Below the pieces are notes generated by a model. That model was not told where the DNA came from. It ran no database searches and saw only the letters and a list, made by a program, of their open reading frames with translations. A stretch of DNA of 64,000 bases from Bacillus nakamurai (lineage in GTDB: Bacteria > Bacillota > Bacilli > Bacillales > Bacillaceae), in contig NZ_LSAZ01000041.1 in NCBI RefSeq assembly GCF_001584325.1, positions 496,001-560,000 of the forward strand, written 5' to 3'. Made by a program: the position numbers and the translations under genes. The first letter of the stretch is position 1. Every line of letters begins with the position of its first letter. This document shows, in pieces, positions 49,501 to 57,427 of this stretch.

Positions 49501-49869
49501 TTAAAAATTATCGGATAGGGCTTTTTCAATCAGCTTTTTGCAGCGGTCAAGCTCAACCTTCAGCTGTTTTTTGTAGAGCTTCGCAGCTTCATAGTCTTTA
49601 AATTGATAGAGAACGACCTCCTGCAGCTTAGCTCCTTCTTTTTTGACTTTTATCTGCTTTAATATGCCGTCATCTAAAAGTTCATGGAGCGAGCGATAAA
49701 CTTCGGTATGATTCGGCTTAAAACCGATTGCTTTAAATTCAGAACGCAGCACCTCCAGAAGCTTGAGCCCGTAAAGCCGTTCCTGCTCTGTCATTGTAAT
49801 CATGTAGAGCTTTAAAAAGGCCCGTTGCTTGACTAAAAAACCGGTGGAGCTTCTTTTTTCTTCTTTCAA
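49501..49869 (-). CDS. rtp: Replication terminator protein
   Basis: RTP is a winged-helix dimer that binds Ter sites and blocks replication forks in one direction, confining fork meeting to the terminus. A TTG start at 49869 after AAGGAGGTG gives 122 residues, the B. subtilis length, from LKEEKRSSTGFLVKQRAFLK to ALSDNF. The recognition part (KPNHTEVYRSLHELLDDG) and C-terminal dimerising helix are intact. The two Ter sites directly upstream probably also let RTP repress its own gene. Confidence 0.96.
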   Translation of the reverse strand: MKEEKRSSTGFLVKQRAFLKLYMITMTEQERLYGLKLLEVLRSEFKAIGFKPNHTEVYRSLHELLDDGILKQIKVKKEGAKLQEVVLYQFKDYEAAKLYKKQLKVELDRCKKLIEKALSDNF

Positions 49870-49889
49870 AATGTGCACCTCCTTCCGTC

Positions 49890-49918
49890 TAACAAATAAT
49901 TCCATGTACTAAATATTC
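49890..49918 (+). other. Replication terminator (Ter) site, B half facing right
   Basis: The 29 bases match the Bacillus Ter consensus (KMACTAANWNNWCTATGTACYAAATNTTC) at 27 positions, including CATGTACTAAATATTC in the B half. In this orientation, with bound RTP, it should stop a fork coming from the right and let one from the left pass. Confidence 0.9.
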
Positions 49919-50010
49919 TCTATAGATGCCTGTTTCCCTTTTTAAAGGCTGTATCAGTTTTATTTAGATCTAGAGGTTTTTATGGATAGAAGGGAAAAAA
50001 ACGAGATAAT

Positions 50011-50039
50011 GAACATTTGGTACATGGTTTATTTAGTTT
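50011..50039 (-). other. Replication terminator (Ter) site, B half facing left
   Basis: The minus strand matches the Ter consensus at 27 of 29 positions, with CATGTACCAAATGTTC as B half. Its polarity is opposite to the site at 49890-49918, so the pair forms a small fork trap: a fork from either side passes the first site and halts at the second. Confidence 0.9.
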
Positions 50040-50159
50040 AATTATAACCTGATTGTGCCGATATTCAATCTTACATTTCGGATATTAAGAAAAATGAATC
50101 TTTTGATCTATTAACATTTTCTTCGCTCAGAAGTAAAAATGGAAAAATTCGATTCCAAT

Positions 50160-50190
50160 AAAAAAAGACCTGTCATTAAGACAGGCCTCT
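50160..50190 (-). terminator. Terminator of yoxD
   Basis: CCTGTC and GACAGG pair around five bases, followed by six T on the minus strand, immediately after the yoxD stop. Confidence 0.85.
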
Positions 50191-50195
50191 TCTCA

Positions 50196-50912
50196 TTAAG
50201 GATTTGTTGACCATAAACCTGCAGTTTTAATAAAGATGCGCGGATGTAATTTCAATTGAGCCACCATGTATTCTGCAAGGTCTTCCGGCTGCATTACTTT
50301 TTCAGGATTGCCGTCTGTCAGATTTAATTCAATTGACATGTCACTGGCAACAGTGCTTGGCGTCAGTGCGCTTACACGGATATTGTGCTTTCTGACCTCC
50401 TGCATGAGAGATTCAGTCAAGCCGAGAACGGCGAATTTTGAAGCGCTGTAAGCACTTGTAACAGGTGCGCCTTTTTGGCCTGCTGTAGAGGAAATATTAA
50501 TAATATCTCCTGTTTTTCTCTCAATCATTTCAGGAAGAACGGCACGGGTCACATGATATACACCCATTAAGTTGACCTGAATGATCTCTTCCCACTCTTC
50601 AGGCGACAGATCTAAAAATCCGCCGAATTTGCTGATTCCCGCATTATTGATGAGAATATCAACAGCACCCAGTTCATTTTTTACAGCTGCGACAGCTTGC
50701 TCTGCCTCTTTTTGATTTTTCACGTCGGCAGCAGCAAAGGAAGCCTTCACTCCGAGAGCCTTCACTTCTTCTGCAACCTTTTCGACATTTGCCTCAGTCC
50801 GGCCGATTAAACCGATATTGACTCCTTCTTTTGCCAAAGCAATAGCGGCGGCGCGCCCGATTCCTCGTCCCGCACCCGTAATCAGAGCCGTTTTGTTCTG
50901 TAAGCTTTCCAT
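50196..50912 (-). CDS. yoxD: Short-chain dehydrogenase (FabG-like)
   Basis: A 238-residue SDR oxidoreductase with [10 protein letters not shown] for NAD(P), NNAG, the catalytic serine in INISSTAG and YSASK. It resembles 3-oxoacyl-ACP reductases but stands apart from fatty-acid genes; the physiological substrate is unknown. The ATG at 50912 is preferred after AGAAAGGGTG. Confidence 0.92.
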   Translation of the reverse strand: MESLQNKTALITGAGRGIGRAAAIALAKEGVNIGLIGRTEANVEKVAEEVKALGVKASFAAADVKNQKEAEQAVAAVKNELGAVDILINNAGISKFGGFLDLSPEEWEEIIQVNLMGVYHVTRAVLPEMIERKTGDIINISSTAGQKGAPVTSAYSASKFAVLGLTESLMQEVRKHNIRVSALTPSTVASDMSIELNLTDGNPEKVMQPEDLAEYMVAQLKLHPRIFIKTAGLWSTNP

Positions 50913-51036
50913 GTCTATCACCCTTTCTGATTGTCCTTATGTACGATTTCACATTATAAGCAGAAAAAAAACAATTCGCAAATAAAACGATTCAAATCCT
51001 TTTGATAGGGTAAAAAGAGAAAAAAGGAGTGAGCAG

Positions 51037-51343
51037 ATGATCATCATCTTATTATGCAAGTTTAACTGTGACAGCCGCTGCACTGATTTATTCAGGTGTA
51101 TCCGCCATGCGCTGCAAGAAGAAAATGGACCCGGCTTTAAAAAAGATGAACAAAACAGCAGGCACCATGCAAACGGCCATTGAAGAGATCAAAACAGAGG
51201 CCGGCTTGTTATCGCAAAAGCAAAAAGAGCTGCAGGAGGATATTTTCATCAAAAAAACGGCCATTCAGCAGACTGCCGCTGAGGTAAAAGGAACGCCTCA
51301 CGTCCTGAAAATGCTTTGGAATGCCGGAAAGAGCGGATCATAA
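51037..51343 (+). pseudogene. yoxC: DUF948-type membrane protein with early frameshift (yoxC)
   Basis: YoxC is a small general-stress-type protein with one N-terminal membrane helix and a coiled-coil tail (KKMNKTAGTMQTAIEEIKTEAGLLSQ). The ATG at 51037 after AAAAAGGAGTGAG reads six correct codons (MIIILL), then the frame is lost around 51052-51056, where one base appears to be missing. From there the correct frame continues (ASLTVTAAALIYSG) to the stop at 51341. Either inactive or a sequencing error. Confidence 0.8.
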
Positions 51344-51407
51344 CCCTGCATGTGATCCGCCTTTTTGTTTACAATAGAAGGGATTGCTTTGTTTCGGGAG
51401 GGATAAC

Positions 51408-52164
51408 ATGATTTGCGACCGCAAGCGGCTTGCGCATTTTTTGATGCGGCTTAAAGCACTTTCATCTTCAGGGCCATTTACAAAGTCAGATTTGCTGACT
51501 CCGTCTTTCCATCTTTTCAGGGACGGAGAACTGGACATGTATTATTCCCCCCCATAATGAATATATTAATCCCCGTGCAGTGATTGTCATTGCCGGAATT
51601 ACACCCGGTTTTTCACAGATGCAAAGAGCTTACGACACAGCAGCACGACTTTTAAAAAGCGGCGAGCCTCTGGAGACAATGGCAATAGAGACAAAAAAAG
51701 CGGCCGGGCTTTCCGGGTCAATGAGACAGCATATCATCGGAATGCTTGATGAATGCGGTCTGCCGGCCGTGCTTCACATTGAGGATTCATCCCAATTATT
51801 CAATACGAAACGGGAGCTGCTTCATACGACATCCGTCATTAAGCACCCCGTTTTTTATCAGCACAAAAACTATACAGGGCATCGGCCAGCTATCAGCCAA
51901 TCAGCTCTTCTCAGCAGATATGCGTTTGAGTGCTTCCCCGCTGAAATTGAAACGCTTAAAAGGCATATCCTGCTCATCCCTCTCGGCAAAGCCGCCGAAT
52001 CTGTTTGCCTTACACTAAAAGAACACAGCAGGCTGAAGCAGGCGATGCTCCTGCGCGGCTTTCCGCATCCGTCCGGCGCAAACGGACATCGCTTTAAGCA
52101 ATTCAGAGAAAATAAACAATCGTTACAAGAACAAATACAGCACTTTGCGCAACTTATTCAATAG
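51408..52164 (+). pseudogene. yoxB: yoxB, frameshifted at a run of seven C
   Basis: The frame from ATG 51408 (after GGGAGGG) encodes MICDRKRLAHFLMRL through GELDMYYSP, then stops because of seven C at 51547-51553; six would keep the frame. The rest (HNEYINPRAVIVIAGITPGFSQMQRAYDTA and onward, from 51554) is intact to 52164, 194 codons from the first ATG-like start. The family has no known function; the ITPGFSQMQRA motif recalls a nucleotide- or DNA-glycosylase-like fold, but this is a guess. Confidence 0.8.
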
Positions 52165-52299
52165 GGCCCTGCCGCATGCCCATCAAGCTATTATTTTGAA
52201 TTACCTTCAAAACGAAATTTTTCTACAGTTATTTATGCGAATTCGGCTCGTTTTTTTCGTTTTGGGGTGGATTTTTTATATTCCTTCACCAGTGTTTAT

Positions 52300-52415
52300 A
52301 GAAGTGTCGTCTTTTTAAAATTTGCTTCTTTCATCGCCTGTACAGCCGTAATCTCCTTATTTCTCCAACTTTTATAAGCTTCAATAAATTTCTTGACGTC
52401 CAAAAGATATACCGT
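52300..52415 (-). pseudogene. Fragment of a serine resolvase/invertase C-terminus
   Basis: The minus strand reads ISFGR in one frame and, after a small frame change, KFIEAYKSWRNKEITAVQA and MKEANFKKTTL. Together these look like the end of a small serine recombinase (GRPK linker followed by the Hin-type helix-turn-helix). No catalytic domain is present. It lies next to a rearranged junction in yoaD, so a mobile element may have taken part in the deletion there. Confidence 0.5.
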
Positions 52416-52546
52416 TTTTTTCAGTCCGGTTGAACTTGGCGACTTTCATTTTGATCTCGACTACTTACTCGTATGTAAGATGTTGTACGATGTGCTTACT
52501 TCCTCTGCCAATGCTTTGATTTTAATCATGATTCGGAGCATTTCTT

Positions 52547-52813
52547 CTATTGTCGTCCTTGGGTTGATGGAACAAAGTCGAATAACCACTTCGGTTTGAT
52601 ATAGACAAAAATATCAATGGGATAAACTCCACCCGCACTGGCGTAATAGTAGTAGATTTTTTCTTCTTTCCTCTGTTTGAAAGCAGAAAACAGTTGCGAA
52701 AATTCGGAAAAAGGTACGGGATTTTTCATATCAATTTGGCGGCAAGATCTGCTCTCCCTGATCATGACAGGAAGCTCCTCTTTTGATTCAAGCTGGATTC
52801 CGGCTGACCGAGA
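52547..52813 (-). pseudogene. Fragment of a SagB/McbC-like oxidase domain fused to yoaD
   Basis: In frame with the truncated yoaD, about 88 codons encode a segment with IRESRSCRQIDMKNPVPF, FSQLFSAFKQ and YYYASAGGVYPIDIFVYIKP. This is the beginning of a nitroreductase-fold oxidase of the kind found as thiazoline oxidase domains in non-ribosomal peptide synthetases and in azole-peptide clusters. It breaks off after about 85 residues of a domain of roughly 200-250, so it is not functional. It suggests that a biosynthetic gene cluster once occupied this site. Identification is by motif only. Confidence 0.6.
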
Positions 52814-53631
52814 AGATTCAGGCGGTTCGTGATAGAACACGTCAAGTATCGCCCCTCTGATTCGGCATTCTTTAAGCACATGCAAAAGATCTTCCCTGTT
52901 TGTCACTGCGGCTCTTGATGTATTGACAAAAATGGCGTCTTTTTCATCAAATCAAAATATCCGGCGTCTATAAGCCCGATGGTTTCTTCAGTGCGCGGCA
53001 GGTGAACAGACACAATATCACTTTCTGAAAATACCCGTTCGATCGATGTTTTCTCATACTGTAGATTTTCATGATCAACAAAAGGGTCGCAGTACAAAAC
53101 CCTGCAGTCAAAAGCGGTCAAAAGCCCGGCGATTTTTTGGCCGACGGCTCCGAATCCAAGCAGACTCACCGTTTTTCCGCTCAGTTCATCCCCTCTGAAT
53201 TTGACGTAAGCCTGTAAATAATCGCCGTTCCACTTTTCATCCTTCAGCCATTGATTTGACGGGTACGTGTGCCGCAAAAAAGAGATGACATTTCCGATAA
53301 ACATTTCAGCCACTGCCTGAGCATTGCGGGCCGGGGTGAAAAAAACAGGGATTCCCCTTTTCGTCGCTGCCGCTGTATCGACATTGGACGGCATCCCTCT
53401 GCATACGCCGATGAAGGCAAGCTCTGGCGATGCGTTAATGACACGATCTGTTACGTCGTCAAGTTCGGTAATAAGCCCTGTCGCATTCGTCTCTGCCATC
53501 AGCCGGATTACTTCGTCTTCCCGATAGGCCCGGCGGTGCTTTTTCCAAGGGCGGTACACAGCCTTGCCAAACACTTCCTCCAGCTCCTTCAGCCCTTGTT
53601 TGTGATATGGTGCGGTAATTAAAACCGTCAT
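52814..53631 (-). pseudogene. yoaD: 2-hydroxyacid dehydrogenase, frameshifted and truncated (yoaD)
   Basis: YoaD belongs to the phosphoglycerate-dehydrogenase-like NAD oxidoreductases. The N-terminal part and the NAD fold (LLGFGAVGQKIAGLL near residue 165) are present. The frame is broken at five T (52940-52944), where one more would restore DAIFVNTSRAAVTNRE, and the protein then ends at DVFYHEPPES, joined to unrelated sequence. The catalytic histidine region expected after this point is lost, as are yoaC, yoaB and yoaA which follow in B. subtilis. The start at 53631 (MTVLITAPYHKQG) follows AAAAGGATG; an ATG at 53652 is an alternative. Confidence 0.85.
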
Positions 53632-53670
53632 GGTGCAAAACATCCTTTTCACATGAATTTTTTCATAAAA

Positions 53671-53842
53671 AAATCTCTTTCCCGAAGAAGGAAAGAGATT
53701 CGTATACTGTCTTTATCCGCTTTATGCGCACAAATATGTATAGACCATTCTTTCCTATCTTTCAAGCATACGCTTGCTGGAATTGGCACAATAATGTTGC
53801 CGAGGTTTCATAGGGCCAGTCCCTCCACCTCTCTTGATAGAA
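53671..53842 (-). promoter_or_regulatory. SAM-I riboswitch (S-box) upstream of yoaD
   Basis: The minus strand contains the S-box core: TATCAAGAGAGGTGGAGGGA, then CTGGCCCTATGAAACC and TCGGCAACA, in the canonical order. A terminator follows, AATCTCTTTCC and GGAAAGAGATT with seven T (53671-53700). SAM binding should cause early termination. This implies yoaD belonged to sulphur-amino-acid metabolism. The riboswitch looks intact although its gene is broken. Confidence 0.93.
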
Positions 53843-53916
53843 AATAAAATGATGAAATTGTCAGTCTGTTTAAAAGAATAAACTCATCATAGAAAAGTCT
53901 TACCTTTCTTTCTAAA

Positions 53917-53944
53917 TTGACGTTCAATTTCGAAATGTTATAAT
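53917..53944 (+). promoter_or_regulatory. Sigma-A promoter of yoaE
   Basis: TTGACG (53917-53922) and TATAAT (53939-53944) are spaced by 16 bases and end 33 bases before the yoaE start. Confidence 0.8.
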
Positions 53945-53977
53945 GCTTACAATATACAAAAAGAGGAGAAATGGGCT

Positions 53978-56041
53978 ATGAATTCTTTTGCCGAACAACC
54001 AAACGGGGTCTTTAAATCGGTATGCTCGTTAGACTGTCCGGACCAATGCGGCTTGCTCGTTACAAAAAAAGACGGCAAGATCATCAAAATACAGGGTGAT
54101 CCCGATCACCCTGTCACATCAGGAAATATTTGCAACAAGGTCAGAAACATGGCCGAACGCATTTATGATAAAAAGCGCTTATCCACTCCGTTAAAGCGTG
54201 TCGGTGCGAAAGGGGAATCTGCATTTAAACCTATTTCATGGGACGAGGCCATCAGCACCATCAGTACACGCTGGAAAGAGCTGATGGACAAAGAAGGAGC
54301 AGAAAGCATTCTTCCATACAGCTTTTACGGCAACATGGGAAAACTTGCGGCAGAAGGAATGGACCGCCGTTTTTTCCACCGTCTCGGCGCAAGCAATCTG
54401 GAACGGACGATCTGCAGCAAAGCTGGATCTGAAGGCTACAACTATACGATGGGAGCCGGCATAGGAACAGATCCTGAGGAAACCATTCATGCAAAGCTGT
54501 TTATATTTTGGGGAATCAATGCCGTCAGCACGAATATGCATCAGGTGACAATTGCTCAAAAAGCCCGTAAAAATGGAGCGAAAATTGTTGTCATTGACGT
54601 ACATAAGAACCAAACCGGGCGCCTTGCCGATTGGTTTATTCCCATTCGTCCCGGCACCGATGCCGCTCTCGCTCTCGGTATGATGCATGTTTTATTTAAA
54701 GAAAACATGCACGATGAAGCATTTCTTTCTGAATACACGGCCGGCAGTGAAGAATTGAAAGAACACGTCAAACAGTATGATCCGGAGACAGTCGCTTTCA
54801 TTACAGGCGTCAAGTCAGACGATATCCGCCGGCTTGCGAGAATGTACGGAGAAACCTCCCCTTCCCTGATCAGAATCGGAAACGGCATTCAGCATCATGA
54901 TAATGGCGGAATGATCGTCCGCACCGTTTCCTGCCTGCCGGCTGTTACCGGACAGTGGCTGCACGCCGGAGGGGGCGCAATCAAGCATAACAGTGCAGTA
55001 TTAGGCTATAACAGAAAAGCGCTGCAGCGTCCTGACTTGCTTCAGGGCTGCACACCGCGATCGTTTAATATGAACAGGCTTGGGAGAGTTCTTTTAGAAA
55101 CTGATCCGCCTGTACGCTCTCTGTTTATTTACGGAACAAATCCCGCAGTGGTCGCGCCCGAAGCAAATAAGGTCAGAAAAGCGCTGCTGCGTGAGGATTT
55201 ATTTGTGGTCGTTCATGACCTGTTTTTAACAGAGACCGCTAAATATGCGGATATTGTACTCCCTGCGACATCCGCTTTTGAAAATACAGATTTCTACACT
55301 TCTTACTGGCATCATTTTATTCAGCTTCAAAAGCCGGTTATAGAACGATACGGAGACAGCAAATCAAATACGGAAGTGTTCCGTTTGTTGGCTGAAGCGA
55401 TGGGCTTTACCGAACAAGAGCTGCGGGATTCTGACGAGGAGTTAATCAGACAGGCATTAGACTTTGCTGAAAACCCGTATATCGAGGACATTGATTATAA
55501 TTCACTCTCTCATCATTCCTTCATGAGAGCAAATCGGGAAAACCCGCTTTTCCCGTGTAAACTTCCGACACCAAGCGGAAAAATTGAGTTATATTCTGAA
55601 AAAATGAAGCAAGATGGCTTTCCGGCCCTGCCGACGCATATTCCGCTGCACAAAGATGAAGATTTCCCGTTTCTGTTTGTGCCCGGGCCGAATCATAATT
55701 TCTTAAATTCGACATTCTCGAATAACGAAAAACACGTAAAACTTGAAAAAGCGCCGAAAATTTTTATTCATATTAAGGATGCTGCTTCACGGGGTATTGA
55801 AGATGGGGAAATCGTCCGGATTTGGAACAATCGCGGCGAGTGTGAATTGACAGCTTCTGTCGGAGAACAGGTCCTCCCCGGCGTAGTTGTCAGCCAAGGC
55901 CTTTGGGCCGACATGGATGATAAAAAACAGCTTGTCAATTCGCTGACCCCCGACCGATTATCTGATATGGGCGGAGGCGCTGTCTTTTTCTCAGGCAAAG
56001 TACAAGTGGAGAAGCTCGATGATAAAAACCGGCCGGATTAA
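53978..56041 (+). CDS. yoaE: Molybdopterin oxidoreductase, formate dehydrogenase-like
   Basis: A 687-residue member of the bis-MGD molybdoenzyme family. The N-terminus binds an iron-sulphur cluster (CSLDCPDQCG and the cysteine in SGNICNK), followed by the large cofactor domains (GIGTDPEETIHAKLFIFWG; ADIVLPATSAFENTD) and the C-terminal MGD-binding barrel (VRIWNNRGECELTASV). There is no twin-arginine signal, so it is cytoplasmic. Substrate and partner are not evident; no second subunit gene is next to it. AGAGGAG precedes the ATG. Confidence 0.92.
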   Translation: MNSFAEQPNGVFKSVCSLDCPDQCGLLVTKKDGKIIKIQGDPDHPVTSGNICNKVRNMAERIYDKKRLSTPLKRVGAKGESAFKPISWDEAISTISTRWKELMDKEGAESILPYSFYGNMGKLAAEGMDRRFFHRLGASNLERTICSKAGSEGYNYTMGAGIGTDPEETIHAKLFIFWGINAVSTNMHQVTIAQKARKNGAKIVVIDVHKNQTGRLADWFIPIRPGTDAALALGMMHVLFKENMHDEAFLSEYTAGSEELKEHVKQYDPETVAFITGVKSDDIRRLARMYGETSPSLIRIGNGIQHHDNGGMIVRTVSCLPAVTGQWLHAGGGAIKHNSAVLGYNRKALQRPDLLQGCTPRSFNMNRLGRVLLETDPPVRSLFIYGTNPAVVAPEANKVRKALLREDLFVVVHDLFLTETAKYADIVLPATSAFENTDFYTSYWHHFIQLQKPVIERYGDSKSNTEVFRLLAEAMGFTEQELRDSDEELIRQALDFAENPYIEDIDYNSLSHHSFMRANRENPLFPCKLPTPSGKIELYSEKMKQDGFPALPTHIPLHKDEDFPFLFVPGPNHNFLNSTFSNNEKHVKLEKAPKIFIHIKDAASRGIEDGEIVRIWNNRGECELTASVGEQVLPGVVVSQGLWADMDDKKQLVNSLTPDRLSDMGGGAVFFSGKVQVEKLDDKNRPD

Positions 56042-56059
56042 ATTTCCGGCGGTTTTGTT
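56027..56059 (+). terminator. Terminator overlapping the end of yoaE
   Basis: AAACCGGCCGG pairs with CCGGCGGTTTT around ATTAAATTT; the yoaE stop codon lies in the hairpin. Confidence 0.8.
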
Positions 56060-56139
56060 TGTATGAAACCTTTTTCCGTGCCTGACATCTCAAGGAGCAG
56101 AGCGGTCGGACAGAAGTCTGCATTGCGTAAATGGTTAAC

Positions 56140-56298
56140 TTACGCTTTAGAAGAAAAAGAATAAATACAAACCATTAAAGCGGCACAATAATCGAAATTC
56201 CCGCTGACAAAACGAATCGATTCTCCGTCAAAGTTAAAGACGGCTGTTAAAACACCGGCCGTCAGCACCGCATATAAAATGCTTTTTGTTTTACTCAT
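56140..56298 (-). CDS. Small membrane protein, unknown function
   Basis: A 52-residue protein from the ATG at 56298 (MSKTKSILYAVLTAGVLTAVFNF) with one or two hydrophobic segments. It overlaps the end of the preceding gene by eight bases and has GAAGGATG as ribosome-binding site, so the two are cotranslated. I do not recognise its family. Confidence 0.65.
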   Translation of the reverse strand: MSKTKSILYAVLTAGVLTAVFNFDGESIRFVSGNFDYCAALMVCIYSFSSKA

Positions 56299-56515
56299 AT
56301 TTGTCATCCTTCGACAATAAATGCCGGATTTCTTTTTCACTAATCGGCAGATTCCGCTCTTTTGATTTCAGATAAAACCCTTTTGAATATAACCGCTTTA
56401 CTTCATCGTATGTCAGCTCATCTCGAATCAGAGCCATCACTTGCTGATCTTCTTTATGATCTTTATTGAACCAATCATAATGTTCTGACCAGTTAAAAGT
56501 GTGCATCGTAAACAC
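56291..56515 (-). CDS. Small charged protein, unknown function
   Basis: A 74-residue protein rich in charged residues (SEHYDWFNKDHKEDQQVMALIRDEL) with no membrane segment. It is the first gene of a two-gene unit with the following small membrane protein. AAGGAAGGTG precedes the start. I do not recognise its function. Confidence 0.7.
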   Translation of the reverse strand: MFTMHTFNWSEHYDWFNKDHKEDQQVMALIRDELTYDEVKRLYSKGFYLKSKERNLPISEKEIRHLLSKDDKYE

Positions 56516-56660
56516 CTTCCTTTTCAGTTATGATCACAATTTATGGACTTCAATGTCATAGACTAACAAATCATTTTAAAATCAATTAGACAAGCAGCCC
56601 TGTCAAAAAATATCGTTTTAGCATAACTTGTATTAATCCTCGCAGGGGAGGTTTGATAAT

Positions 56661-56753
56661 ATGGGATACTCAGGTGGTTATGGTAACTCCTTTGTATTCA
56701 TTGTGGTGCTGTTCATCTTATTAATCATCATTGGGGCATCATATTTAGGCTAG
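56661..56753 (+). CDS. YjcZ-family small sporulation-type membrane protein
   Basis: The 30-residue peptide starts MGYSGGYGNSF, continues with a single hydrophobic helix (VFIVVLFILLIIIGASYLG) and is preceded by GGGGAGG. This glycine/tyrosine-rich start plus one helix is the hallmark of the YjcZ/SscA-like peptides found in Bacillus spores. It is complete. Confidence 0.88.
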   Translation: MGYSGGYGNSFVFIVVLFILLIIIGASYLG

Positions 56754-57037
56754 TAAGACCTCCCCTCACCGCCATGTCAGCAATACCTCCTTGTTCGGAT
56801 AGACGCTATAAGAAACTTTTATGGCGTTTTTTCATGTTAATCGCTGTTTTGCTGATTCACTGCTATCTTTCTTCTAACTAAAGAAATACTTTTATTTTTA
56901 CTTTAATCGATTGTCACCTGAAAGAAGCCGCCCGTAAACAAATTCAGCGCATTTAAGGAATTTAAATTTTCATCTACTTTTATTTTTTAGTGACGATAAT
57001 GGAAGCTTGAAGAGGTCAAACCGCGTAATTGTTTTAT

Positions 57038-57070
57038 GTATCCCCCTTCTTTTCGGGGGTATTTTTTATT
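57038..57070 (+). terminator. Orphan intrinsic terminator
   Basis: TCCCCC and GGGGGT pair around a TTCTTTTC loop and are followed by TATTTTTTATTTTT. The nearest plus-strand gene is the YjcZ-type peptide 285 bases upstream; the 284 bases between hold no gene I can see, so an unrecognised transcript may end here. Confidence 0.7.
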
Positions 57071-57087
57071 TTTATGTCCACCTGAAT

Positions 57088-57258
57088 GCTGTGCCTCAAG
57101 GTGTATAAGATTCAGCTCGCCAAATAGCCTTTGAGCCGTATTTATTTCTTATTCCGTCCATAACAAACCCACGCTTTCTCTTCTTTTCATTATCCTTTTC
57201 AAACAGACTGAGCTGCTGATTACCATCCTCGTAAAGTAACTGTAATGCTGCGTTTGTA
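57088..57258 (-). pseudogene. C-terminal relic of a Y-family DNA polymerase (UvrX/YqjW type)
   Basis: The minus strand encodes SFTNAALQLLYEDGNQQLSLF and KRGFVMDGIRNKYGSKAIWR followed by AESYTP and a stop. This resembles the C-terminal tail of UvrX/YqjW-like DinB-family polymerases, including the QLSLF sliding-clamp motif. Upstream (57260-57420) the frame is lost. B. subtilis also carries broken uvrX-like genes in this chromosome region. Not functional. Confidence 0.65.
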
Positions 57259-57427
57259 AAACTTACCAAACAGTATCATAAATATCCATGGCGATGCAGG
57301 TAATCAACTGTTTTTGCTCTGTAAAAGCCTGCCCAAACTCGTCTTTGCTGTTCCTAAACTGGCGGTTATCCCCACTTTTTTCCTGATTTGACATCTGAGG
57401 ATTCGATTTGGTTTGCGGCTTAGTGAT

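Noticed and set aside
50930-50955. TATGTACGATTTC as a further Ter site
   Set aside because: Only part of the B-site half matches and the A half is absent.
52393-52599. 68-codon plus-strand hydrophobic frame near yoaD
   Set aside because: Antisense to the resolvase and oxidase fragments; no ribosome-binding site and no recognisable motif.
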